In this document: piece after piece, positions 16,990 through 24,609 of the stretch
Numbering within the stretch: the first letter of the stretch is position 1
Layout: the number at the start of each line of letters is the position of its first letter
DNA from: Phenylobacterium sp.
GTDB lineage: Bacteria > Pseudomonadota > Alphaproteobacteria > Caulobacterales > Caulobacteraceae
Assembly (NCBI RefSeq): GCF_019636135.1
Contig: NZ_JAHBYD010000025.1
Coordinates: forward strand, 1 to 64,000
DNA length: 64,000 bases
Reading direction: 5' to 3'
Translations under genes and position numbers: made by a program
The notes under the pieces: model-generated
Database searches by the model: none
The model's input: only the letters and a program-made list of their open reading frames with translations
What the model was told of the DNA's origin: nothing

Positions 16990-18483
16990 ATGACGCTCCC
17001 TCAACCCGAATCCCCGCCCGCGATTCCGACCGCAAGGCTCCGGCGTCTGTCGCTTCCAACCAAGATAATGTTTGGCCTCGGGTCGGTGGAAGACGGCTCC
17101 CAGTTGATCGTCGTGGGCGGGATTCTCTTGCTCTACTACAGCCAGATCCTGGGCGTTCCAGTGCGCCTCGTGAGCCTGGCGCTTGGCGTGTCGCTGTTCG
17201 TGGACGCCTTTTTTGATTTGCTGGTCGCGCAGATATCGGACAACCTGCGATCGCGGTTGGGTCGCCGCCACCCCTTCATGTACGCCTCGATCCTGCCCGT
17301 CGGCATATCTTTCATAGCGCTCTGGACCCCTCCCGCCGGCCTCACGTCGAACCAGCTCTTCGTCTGGCTCTTCGTGACCGTGACCATTTTCCGCTTCAGT
17401 CACAGTCTGTACATGGTGCCTTCCGGCGCGCTGTTGCCGGAGATTGCGCAGGGATATCATGATCGCACGCAGATGTTCGGCTTCCGCTACACGTTGGGCG
17501 CCGTTGGCGGAGCGATAGCTGCGATCCTCGCATATGGCGTGTTCCTGAGAAAAACGCCTGAGTTTCCGCAAGGCCAGCTCAATCCGGCCGGATATCCTCC
17601 TATGGCCGTTGCGGTGGCCATCTTGATGATGACCACGAACCTCATTTCGAATGTGGGCACACACTCGAGGATCTCCCAATTGTACCGCCCGCCGCGGCGC
17701 CGCGTGCGCCTGGCCGAAGTCGCGGGCGAGGTGATTACGATCTTCGCCAACCGCAACTTCCGGATCGCGGTTCTAGGCGGCATCCTCGCTGCAGTGCCCA
17801 CGGCCCTCGCTGCGGGCCTTTCGATCTACTTCAACACCTTCATCTTCGGCCTGCCCTCCCGAAGTGTCGCGATGTTGGTGGCAACCCAGGCGATCTCGGC
17901 GCCCATAGGTTTCGCGCTCGCCGCTGCAGTGTCGATTAGACTGCAGAAGCGTCAAGGTTACCTCGCACTCTACGGCGCAAGTCTAGTCTTCGTGCATGGC
18001 CCGCTTGTGCTGTGGCTGGCCGGTCTCATGCCGGGCAGCGGAGAGCCTCTTCTGCTACCGATCCTGATCCTGGCGCACGCGTTCGCCGGTGTGCTCGGCA
18101 TAGCAGCTTCGATCGTCAACACGTCCATGATCGCGGACGTGGTCGAGGAAAACCAAGCCAAGACGGCCCGCCGATCTGAAGGGTTAGTGCTATTCTCGGA
18201 TCGGCTGATGCTAAAGCTGGCCAACGGACTGGCCACGATCCTGCCGGGCCTGATGCTGGCGCTGGTGCATTTTCCGGTCGGGGCGGAGCCGGCATCACTC
18301 GATCCGGCCGTCATGCGTGACCTGGCGCTCATCTATGTCGGTCTGTCGCTCGCCTTGAGCGCCTGCGCCATGCTGACGTGGCGGCTCTTCCGCATCGACT
18401 TGGCGGCGCACGAACGCAATCTCGCGACAATCGCCGCCCAGGAGACGCAGGGATCCTCCATGGACATCTCGCCGAATAGTTGA
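16990..18483 (+). CDS. GPH-family (MelB-like) MFS symporter
   Basis: 497 residues with about 12 hydrophobic segments. Features of the glycoside-pentoside-hexuronide:cation symporter family include FGLGSVEDGSQLIV near the N-terminus, the early loop DAFFDLLVAQISDNLRSRLGRRHPFMYAS, and SMIADVVEENQAKTARRSEGL in the late cytoplasmic loop. These carriers import sugars, glycosides or related compounds with cations; in alphaproteobacteria many are of unknown substrate. It diverges from moxR, with operator copy 6 between, and converges with the second TetR gene. It would be the inner-membrane partner of the TonB receptor and sulfatase in uptake of a desulfated product (inference). Confidence 0.9.
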   Translation: MTLPQPESPPAIPTARLRRLSLPTKIMFGLGSVEDGSQLIVVGGILLLYYSQILGVPVRLVSLALGVSLFVDAFFDLLVAQISDNLRSRLGRRHPFMYASILPVGISFIALWTPPAGLTSNQLFVWLFVTVTIFRFSHSLYMVPSGALLPEIAQGYHDRTQMFGFRYTLGAVGGAIAAILAYGVFLRKTPEFPQGQLNPAGYPPMAVAVAILMMTTNLISNVGTHSRISQLYRPPRRRVRLAEVAGEVITIFANRNFRIAVLGGILAAVPTALAAGLSIYFNTFIFGLPSRSVAMLVATQAISAPIGFALAAAVSIRLQKRQGYLALYGASLVFVHGPLVLWLAGLMPGSGEPLLLPILILAHAFAGVLGIAASIVNTSMIADVVEENQAKTARRSEGLVLFSDRLMLKLANGLATILPGLMLALVHFPVGAEPASLDPAVMRDLALIYVGLSLALSACAMLTWRLFRIDLAAHERNLATIAAQETQGSSMDISPNS

Positions 18484-18736
18484 GGATGGAAATTCGGTCG
18501 GCTCCTCACCGCCGCGCTCCAGGCCCTTGGGGCCCAGATACGGCCGACATCGTGGCTGAGCGATATGGGGTCAGCCACGAGGCGCAGCATCAGCGGAGGC
18601 CTGGCGGGTCGAGCCGCGTCCGCGAGACTGGCCGCATCAGCCTGAGGTCTCGCGTCCGCCGTGCGGGCCATCAGGCGAAGCGATCCTTTCAGGCGAGCGG
18701 TCGCAGACGAGGGGCTCGTGAAGCTGAACCAGATCG

Positions 18737-19471
18737 CTAGGCGGCGTCCGCCGCTTCCGGAACGGCGCCGTGTAATAGGAAGCCGAGAATCTGCTCGATG
18801 ATGTCATCGACCGACAAGCGGCCCTCGGGCCGGCGCCATCTCGCCGTCCACATGATCATTCCGATGATGTTATGGGCCGTAACGGTCGTATCGAGCCCCT
18901 CGACCAGGTCGCCGCGAGCGCGAAGCTCATCCAGAGTGTTACGGACCAGGTGGAAGTAGCCGCGCTTACGCCTGTCGATGATGGCGCGCTTCTCCGGACC
19001 CAAGCCGCCTGGTTCGTCGGCCACGATCGTGACGGGGTTGCCTTGGTTGCCAGTGACGCGACCGATGTTGCTGACATGGTTGCGGACAATCATTTTCAGC
19101 CGCTTGCGAGGATCGGGCTCGGCGAGGGCCGGGTTCACCACCTCGTCATAGAGCTCATCCATACCATAGTTCATGATCGTGAAGAGCAGTTCCTCCTTGC
19201 TTTCCATGAAATGGTAAAGCCCGGCCTTTGTGATCTTCACCGCCTGAGCGATATCGCTCATCGACGTCGCTTCGTAGCCCTTCTCCACAAATAGTCGGGA
19301 GGCATGCAGATAGATTTCGCGGCGGCGGGCGCTGGCCACGCGCGGCCGATCGGGCGGAAGTCTTGCGACAACCCAGTCAGCAGGCACGGGAAGCATCTTC
19401 GCCTCATCCTTGAGATCAACCTCCGCGCTCATCGGTCCGGCGAGTCCTCGTCTTTGCGGCTCTTTTGGCAA
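18737..19471 (-). CDS. TetR/AcrR family transcriptional regulator (copy 2)
   Basis: Up to 244 residues. The helix-turn-helix region is RREIYLHASRLFVEKGYEATSMSDIAQAVKITKAGLYHFMESKEELLFTI, near residues 50-100. The C-terminal half matches the first TetR (280-1035) at many positions, including GMIMWTARWRRPEGRLSVDDIIEQIL. The start is uncertain: in-frame ATGs at residues 14 and 26 are alternatives. It converges on the GPH symporter gene. Two paralogous regulators flanking six shared operator motifs suggest both read the same sites, perhaps with different ligands. Confidence 0.9.
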   Translation of the reverse strand: MPKEPQRRGLAGPMSAEVDLKDEAKMLPVPADWVVARLPPDRPRVASARRREIYLHASRLFVEKGYEATSMSDIAQAVKITKAGLYHFMESKEELLFTIMNYGMDELYDEVVNPALAEPDPRKRLKMIVRNHVSNIGRVTGNQGNPVTIVADEPGGLGPEKRAIIDRRKRGYFHLVRNTLDELRARGDLVEGLDTTVTAHNIIGMIMWTARWRRPEGRLSVDDIIEQILGFLLHGAVPEAADAA

Positions 19472-20106
19472 TTCTGGTCTCCTGGCGACACCTTAGCGTC
19501 CGGAGCGGGGGCACAGGAACCCTGTTCTGGTTACAGCACGCTCGCCTCGCGCGGGCCGCATGCGGGGAGACGTCATCGCCGAGCCACAGTCACAACAAGG
19601 GGCCCATGACCGCCGTTGCGCGGTCGTCCTGCGCAGGCCTGAAGACGCCCAGTCCTGGCAGGCCCAGTGGCCGGCAAGGGCCGCTCCGCCCACATCATGC
19701 TCCCGCAGCAGCTACGCCTGCGCGGCGGCCGCTCGCAGATTCTCGGCGCGGCGGACACAGCGCGTCCGCGTGTAGATGCGAAGCTGGCCGGCGTGCTGAA
19801 GCGAGCGCATCGCGGTCCTCCGGAATCCGACGTCTCGCCGCAGTCATCCGCCGCGGATCGGTACGCGGCCCAGGCGCCGCAGACTCAGTACGAACGCAAG
19901 CTCAGCCGGCTGGCGTTCCTGTCACCGGCCCTGCAGCGGCGGATCCTATCGCCGACGCGGACACCGCGGCGTGAGCGAGACGACCGAAGCTGAACGAGCC
20001 GCCTTTGCCGACTGGACTTCGACGCCGGCTGGAGCGAAGGGTCGCTCGGCCCGCGACGCGGGCTTGTCTCGGTGCGGGGCGCTGATCGCCTCTCACGGAG
20101 GCAGAC
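19472..20106. other. 0.6-kb region between TetR gene and phage remnant
   Basis: No gene recognised. Positions 19966-19990 hold the left copy of a 25-bp perfect direct repeat whose right copy (20383-20407) overlaps the end of the DUF3489 gene. Both copies contain GTGAGCGAGACGACCGAAGC, which in frame reads VSETTEA, so this may be the decayed start of a duplicated gene. Confidence 0.5.
19966..19990 (+). repeat. 25-bp perfect direct repeat, left copy
   Basis: The 25 bases here recur without mismatch at 20383-20407, 417 bp apart, bracketing the DUF3489 gene. It could mark a small duplication or an insertion boundary inside the phage-derived segment. Confidence 0.7.
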
Positions 20107-20391
20107 ATGACCCAATCGAAAGCCAGCCGCGCGACGCGTAAAAAGAAGCCTGCAGAGGCTGCAGCTACGCCAGTGCCCGCTCAGACCAAGCAGGCCCGGG
20201 TCCTGGCGATGCTGCGCGCGCCCGGTGGCGCCACGGTGCCGGCGATCGCCGAGGCCACCAACTGGCAGGCCCATTCCATCCGCGGGTTCTTTACGGGCGT
20301 AGTGTGCAAGAAGCTGGGCCTGACCCTCGTCAGCGAACCGGCCGAGGGCGGCCGGATCTATCGCGTCGCCGACGGGGACAGTGCGGCGTGA
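20107..20391 (+). CDS. DUF3489 domain protein
   Basis: 94 residues. A lysine/alanine-rich tail is followed by TKQARVLAMLRAPGGATVPAIAEATNWQAHSIRGFFTGVVCKKLGLTLVSE, the compact winged-helix-like core of DUF3489. A GGAGGCAGAC ribosome site precedes the ATG. In alphaproteobacterial mobile elements this gene is usually followed by a DUF2924 gene and a recombinase. Here the next frame starts VSETTEAVRALADMNVDG, which looks like a DUF2924 start, but it breaks off after about 18 codons. Likely DNA-binding; function unknown. Confidence 0.85.
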   Translation: MTQSKASRATRKKKPAEAAATPVPAQTKQARVLAMLRAPGGATVPAIAEATNWQAHSIRGFFTGVVCKKLGLTLVSEPAEGGRIYRVADGDSAA

Positions 20392-20407
20392 GCGAGACGA
20401 CCGAAGC
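20383..20407 (+). repeat. 25-bp perfect direct repeat, right copy
   Basis: Identical to 19966-19990. It spans the last codons of the DUF3489 gene and the GTG start of a truncated following frame. Confidence 0.7.
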
Positions 20408-20445
20408 CGTCCGCGCGCTCGCGGATATGAACGTCGACGGACCCC
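20388..20445 (+). pseudogene. Truncated gene start, possibly DUF2924
   Basis: GTG at 20388 overlaps the DUF3489 stop (GTGA) and reads VSETTEAVRALADMNVDG, after which the frame turns into arginine-rich nonsense. The short motif RALADMN resembles the beginning of DUF2924 proteins, the usual neighbour of DUF3489. The break near 20440 is where phage-like coding in another frame begins, so this is probably a recombination junction. Confidence 0.4.
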
Positions 20446-20881
20446 GCCTCCTACGTGGCCGCCGCCGATCCGCTCCAAACCCAGGCCGCCACCGCGGCCG
20501 CCGGGCTCGGGGCGAACGACGACTGGTACAAGAGCCTGATGAACACGTCGGCGGGGTCGGTGACCGCGCAGGCCGCGACCGGGGCGTCGCGTTTACACGG
20601 CTCCGAAATATACGGAGGACGGCGGGGTGTACGGCACCCAAACGCCGGGCGGCTGGTCCAAGACCGGAGAACGCAACATCAGTGAGGCGGAAGCCGCTGA
20701 GCTTGCCATCAAGGAAGCCCAGGCCGCCGACCTCGCGAGCTACCGAGACCGGCAGATCGCGCTCGGTAAGGCGCGGATCGCGTCCAAGGGCGCGGGCAAG
20801 GGCGGCCCTGGCCGGGGCAAGAGCGGTGGAGGCTCCGGCCCTGGCGTTTACACGTCCGGCAACGGCGACCAGTGGAGGTAG
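20440..20881 (+). pseudogene. Frameshifted phage-type protein remnant
   Basis: One frame reads ADPLQTQAATAAAGLGANDDWYKSLMNTSAGSVTAQAATGA up to about 20590. A one-base shift then continues as VYTAPKYTEDGGVYGTQTPGGWSKTGERNISEAEAAELAIKEAQAADLASYRDRQIALG and so on to a glycine/lysine-rich end and stop at 20881. The composition resembles small phage structural proteins of alphaproteobacterial prophages, but no family is certain. The frameshift and missing start mark it as decayed. Confidence 0.5.
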
Positions 20882-22143
20882 GCATGGGCGGACGGATCGT
20901 CACCAATCAGCGGACGGGCGAGCGGGCTTGGTTGGAGGACGGCCAACTGTCGCCGCTCACGCCGCAGCAGGCGCGCCAGGTGCAATCGGGCTTCTACGGC
21001 GGGCCGTCGTCCGCGCCGGACGCGATTGCCGCTCGGCAAGAGTACGCGTCCGCCGTCAAGGCGCTTTCGGAGGATAGCGCGGCGTACAAGCGCGCCGCGC
21101 CGCTCCGGGGCCAGATGGAGCGCTTTTCGGAGTTGAACCGGACGGAGGGCACGGGTGGCCTGTGGGCCATCCCCGCCGTGCATGGCGGTGTCCCAGCTCT
21201 GCACCACCTGCGTATAGCCGACGCGATCATAGGGCTCCTCGTAGGTCTGGATCCGGTCCCAGCGGACATGGGCGCTATCGAGGGAGACCGGACTCTGCTG
21301 GTACTGCGCCGAGAATGCGGGGGCGCCGATCTCCAGCCGGATGGACTCGAGCGTGCCGATCGGCTCCCGGCTGGGAAACAGCGCATCTCCGCGCCTTCGG
21401 AAATGTCGGCGTCGGGGGCCGAGGGGGATTTCCTCGTCTTCCTCCGCGATGGCGGGCAGGTTCAGATGGACCCAGTTCCCACCCTTTTCGAGCAGGTATC
21501 CCGCGAGGTCGTCTTCGTGGAGCCGCTGCTGGATGGCGATGATGCAGCCGTCCTGTTTGTCGTCGAGACGTGAGAAGAGCGTCTGATCGTAGAAGTCCTT
21601 CACGCGCTGACGTTCGACCGGCGAGCTCGCATCGGCCGCCTTCATGAGGTCGTCGATGATCAGGATGTCGGCTCCAAACCCGGTGACAGACCCGCCGAGG
21701 GAAACCGATCTGCGAGACCCGTTCTGCGCGGTGGTGATTTCCGCGTCGGCCACTCGCTTCAGGCGTCCGAAGTTCGGGAAGAACGTCCGGAACCACCCGC
21801 TTTCGACGACCGAACGGAAGTCGCGCGCATGCTTCGTCGCCAACTCGGCGCTGTAGCTTGCGACGAGGAAGCGAAGCGTGGGGTCTCGTCCCATCATCCA
21901 CGCCGGGAAGGCGACGGACCCGCAGATCGACTTCAGATAGCGGGGCGGCATGGTGATGAGCAGACGGTTGATGTCGCCGCGTCCAACCTCACTCAGCGCA
22001 TGCGCGATCGCCTCGATATGCCAGTTTGGCTGGAAAGCCTGGCCCGGATTGAGGGTGTCGAACGCGGGTCGGATGAAGGAATGAAAGTCCTCCTGCAGCG
22101 CGGCCCGCAGCACCGACAGGGTTGGACGTGGCGCCGTCATCAC
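20848..22143 (-). CDS. Phage terminase large subunit, C-terminal nuclease lost
   Basis: The first 325 or so residues are a phage terminase ATPase: ITMPPRYLKS is the Walker-A-like motif near residue 64, ILIIDDLMKAAD is Walker B, followed by IAIQQRLHEDDLAGYLLE and FSAQYQQSPV. The frame then reaches VQSWDTAM, the normal start of the nuclease domain, and from about 21165 degenerates into an arginine-rich antisense reading of the plus-strand phage remnant. The nuclease domain that cuts concatemeric DNA is therefore missing, and packaging is not possible. Its start overlaps the DUF5681 stop by 4 bp. Confidence 0.85.
   Translation of the reverse strand: MMTAPRPTLSVLRAALQEDFHSFIRPAFDTLNPGQAFQPNWHIEAIAHALSEVGRGDINRLLITMPPRYLKSICGSVAFPAWMMGRDPTLRFLVASYSAELATKHARDFRSVVESGWFRTFFPNFGRLKRVADAEITTAQNGSRRSVSLGGSVTGFGADILIIDDLMKAADASSPVERQRVKDFYDQTLFSRLDDKQDGCIIAIQQRLHEDDLAGYLLEKGGNWVHLNLPAIAEEDEEIPLGPRRRHFRRRGDALFPSREPIGTLESIRLEIGAPAFSAQYQQSPVSLDSAHVRWDRIQTYEEPYDRVGYTQVVQSWDTAMHGGDGPQATRALRPVQLRKALHLAPERRGALVRRAILRKRLDGGRVLLPSGNRVRRGRRPAVEARLHLARLLRRERRQLAVLQPSPLARPLIGDDPSAHAYLHWSPLPDV
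20884..21170 (+). pseudogene. Truncated phage-type hypothetical protein
   Basis: Starts ATG at 20884, right after the previous stop: MGGRIVTNQRTGERAWLEDGQLSPLTPQQARQVQSGFYGG and onward to FSELNRTEGTGGLW. From about 21165 the frame runs antisense through the terminase gene and stops making sense. Phage proteins with an LN-TGTGG block normally continue, so the 3' part was lost at this junction. Function unknown. Confidence 0.5.
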
Positions 22144-22559
22144 TCGCTCTCCGCGATACGCGCGGCGACGAAGCTGTCGAGGATCGCGTTCGCCTGTTCG
22201 TCGGTGAGTCCTCCCAGATCCGAGGCGCCATCGGGAACGGACGCGCGACTGGACAGGTCGTAGGTGAGGAGGAGGGCGGCGGCCCGGTTGTCGCCACCCA
22301 AGGCCCGCTCATAGAGCTTCTGGACCAGGACCTCCCGCCGGGTCATGCGTCTGGGCTTGCCGGCCTGGCGGACGGTCATTGCGCCATCGAGGTGGCGCAT
22401 GACCGTCTCGGTGACATTGTGAGCGCCCTTGGGACGGCCCTTCAGGTTGCCCGACTGCTTGGGTTTGAACTGATGCTCCCGAGGCGGCTTGCCATAGCCG
22501 ACCTCGTAGCCAGGCTCTTCGACGCCGGCGGGCGGCGTTCTCACACGGACTCTGGTCAT
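22140..22559 (-). CDS. DUF5681 domain protein (phage, terminase-associated)
   Basis: 139 residues with the hallmark block PPREHQFKPKQSGNLKGRPKGA near residues 25-46, followed by a helical region. DUF5681 proteins lie directly upstream of large terminase genes in alphaproteobacterial prophages and may act as the small terminase subunit. The 4-bp overlap with the terminase gene and the methyltransferase gene 11 bp upstream fit a phage packaging operon. Confidence 0.88.
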   Translation of the reverse strand: MTRVRVRTPPAGVEEPGYEVGYGKPPREHQFKPKQSGNLKGRPKGAHNVTETVMRHLDGAMTVRQAGKPRRMTRREVLVQKLYERALGGDNRAAALLLTYDLSSRASVPDGASDLGGLTDEQANAILDSFVAARIAESE

Positions 22560-22570
22560 GACTGTGAGTC

Positions 22571-23980
22571 CTACCGAGCCGGACGCCGGCGAACGCGGAC
22601 GCGGGGCGGCGGGGACGACATCCCGGGCGGCTGCGAGACGAGCGCGGCGCGCTGAGCGCGGAGCTGGCTGAAGGTCAGGTCGCTCCCGACGAGCGTGGCC
22701 TGTCGACCCGTGAACCCCTGCCAGCGCTCGATGATGACGTCGACGTAGCGAGGATCAATCTCCATCAGGCGCGCTCGTCGCCCGCTGCGTTCCGCGGCGA
22801 TGAGCGTGGTCCCGCTGCCTCCGAACACGTCCACCACGACGTCGCCCTTCTCCGAGCTGTCGAGCAGCGCATCCTGCACCATGTCGACGTTCTTTGGCGT
22901 GGGATGCGCGGCGTGCTGGGTGCGGCTCTCGCGGTTGAGGCCACTGACCCCTGGATATTCCCAGACATTGGTTCGGTTGCGGCCATGCTTGCCGAGTTGC
23001 ACCCGATTCAAGTGCGGCTTCGAGCCGACCTTGAAAACGAACACGAGCTCATGGCGCGATCGGTAGAAGCTGCCCTGGCCGCCGCCTCCGGGCTTCGCCC
23101 AGACGCAGAGGTTGACCTGGCTCAGGCCGGCTTGAATCTGGGCGTTGAGCGTGTGGAGGGCGTGCCGCCAATCCATGCAGAAGTAGATCAGACCGCCATC
23201 GATCATGTGCGTCGCCACATTCCGAAGGCCGGTGGCGAGGAAACCCGTGAACCGAGGGTCGTCCATTTCGCCGACTCCCATCGGGAACTCGCGATGGGCG
23301 GGGTTGCTGGTGACGTGACCCTGGATCGGCACATTGTAAGGCCCATCCAGGAAGGCCGTCCTTGCTTTCTCGCCGGACATCAGCACGGCGTGCGCCACGG
23401 GATCGGTGGCGTCCCCGCAGTAGGCGCGGTGGTCGCCAAGCTGCCAGTGGTCGCCGCGTTCTGTCACGGGATGGCTTGGAACCTCGGGTTCGTCGTCGGC
23501 GCCGTCGTCCAGCTTCAGGTCGGTGAGGGCGTCGATCTCGACGCCGGTGAAACCGATGATCTCGAGATCGAAATCCAGATCCAGCGCCGCCAACTCGCGA
23601 AGCTCTTCTCCGAGGATCTCGCGATCCCATTCGGCGAGTTCAGCCAGCTTGTTCTCTGCAAGCACGTAGGCGCGCTTCTCAGCTGCGGTCATGTGCGAGG
23701 CTACGATCACCGGCACAGACCGCATGCCGAGCTGTTGGGCCGCCTCTAGCCGGGCCAGGCCGGCCAGAACCGCTCCGGTCTCGTCCGCGAGAATGGGGTT
23801 GAGGAAGCCAAATTGCTTGATGCTGTCGCGGACCTTCCCGATCTGCTGCGGTGAATGCCGACGCGCTCGGCGTCCGAGCGGCCGAAGCTCTGCAACGCTT
23901 CGGAGCTCGACCTTCGGCGTAAACTCATTGGGAAGCAGCTGCTCGAGCGCAGAGGCCGCGGCCGGATTTTCGGGGGTCAT
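22571..23980 (-). CDS. ParB-like / DNA (N4/N6) methyltransferase fusion, phage type
   Basis: 469 residues. Residues about 25-120 are a ParB/Srx-like domain (IGKVRDSIKQFGFLNPILAD, GLARLEAAQQLGMRSVPVI). The C-terminal half is a beta-class DNA methyltransferase with motif IV first (FLDGPYNVPIQGH) and motif I late (VVDVFGGSGTTLIAAE, then ARLMEIDPRYVDVIIERW). The catalytic DPPY tetrad reads DGPY, a change at a normally invariant proline, so activity is doubtful. Such fusions are common next to terminases and protect or mark phage DNA. First gene of the leftward packaging set; ends in an Arg/Pro-rich tail. Confidence 0.88.
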   Translation of the reverse strand: MTPENPAAASALEQLLPNEFTPKVELRSVAELRPLGRRARRHSPQQIGKVRDSIKQFGFLNPILADETGAVLAGLARLEAAQQLGMRSVPVIVASHMTAAEKRAYVLAENKLAELAEWDREILGEELRELAALDLDFDLEIIGFTGVEIDALTDLKLDDGADDEPEVPSHPVTERGDHWQLGDHRAYCGDATDPVAHAVLMSGEKARTAFLDGPYNVPIQGHVTSNPAHREFPMGVGEMDDPRFTGFLATGLRNVATHMIDGGLIYFCMDWRHALHTLNAQIQAGLSQVNLCVWAKPGGGGQGSFYRSRHELVFVFKVGSKPHLNRVQLGKHGRNRTNVWEYPGVSGLNRESRTQHAAHPTPKNVDMVQDALLDSSEKGDVVVDVFGGSGTTLIAAERSGRRARLMEIDPRYVDVIIERWQGFTGRQATLVGSDLTFSQLRAQRAALVSQPPGMSSPPPRVRVRRRPAR

Positions 23981-24471
23981 GGTGTCCTCTCAGGTGCAAA
24001 CACACACCCCGCCGCAGGATGCGACGAGGGTCGTGAATGCCCCTGACGGGGACTGCCACAGCAGTGATGAGAGACGGCTCGGCGACGTCTGTCAATCGTA
24101 TCGGTGGCGGCCGTAGGTCGCCGTCATAGCTGCGGGTGGGCTCTTCCCTGTTACTGGTCCGGAAATTCCCTGTTCCAGAGCGGCGATCGCTCCTCCTCGC
24201 TCCGAGAATCCGCCGTGTGTTCAGCCGCTTGCGGGCCCGGGCCCCCACCTGCAAAGGCTGGATTTTCCGAATCATCCCTGATCTTTCCCGGAGAACAGGG
24301 AAACCGCACCGTCTCCCCGGCCGGCAGAGACGGCCGCGCGAAAGAGGGCCGTTTCGGCCCGATTCCGGGTCGTCCTCAGGCTCGGTCACGACGGTTTCGG
24401 TGGGAATAGGCGCGTGTCTTCCGCGGGTTGTGCGCGGAGACGCCGGGAGAGCCGATTTTCAGGGAATTAGG
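23981..24471. other. Island edge: non-coding with repeated AACAGGGAA blocks
   Basis: About 490 bases with no gene I can defend. TTCCCTGTT occurs near 24143 and 24166, its reverse complement AACAGGGAAA near 24294, and TTTCAGGGAATTA near 24458, just beyond the tRNA 3' end. Similar AGGGAA-rich arrays next to tRNA-Ser are, to my knowledge, common in alphaproteobacteria at sites used repeatedly by integrative elements. Confidence 0.5.
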
Positions 24472-24561
24472 TGGCGGTGAGAGAGGGATTCGAACCCTCG
24501 ATGGAGTTTCCCCCATACACGCGTTCCAGGCGTGCGCCTTCAACCACTCGGCCACCTCACC
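24472..24561 (-). tRNA. tRNA-Ser (anticodon GGA)
   Basis: Minus strand: acceptor GGTGAGG pairs with CTCACC near the 3' end, the D arm includes GGCCGAGTGGTTGAAGGC, and the anticodon stem-loop GCACGCCTGGAACGCGTGT carries GGA. A long variable arm typical of serine tRNAs is followed by the T arm GAGGGTTCGAATCCCTC. Discriminator G and an encoded CCA end at 24472. Its 3' end faces the phage-derived region, as expected for an integration target. Confidence 0.95.
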
Positions 24562-24609
24562 ACGCGCCGCCGGGGCAGGGCCCCTCGCGCGGAAGGCGGG
24601 CATATACCG

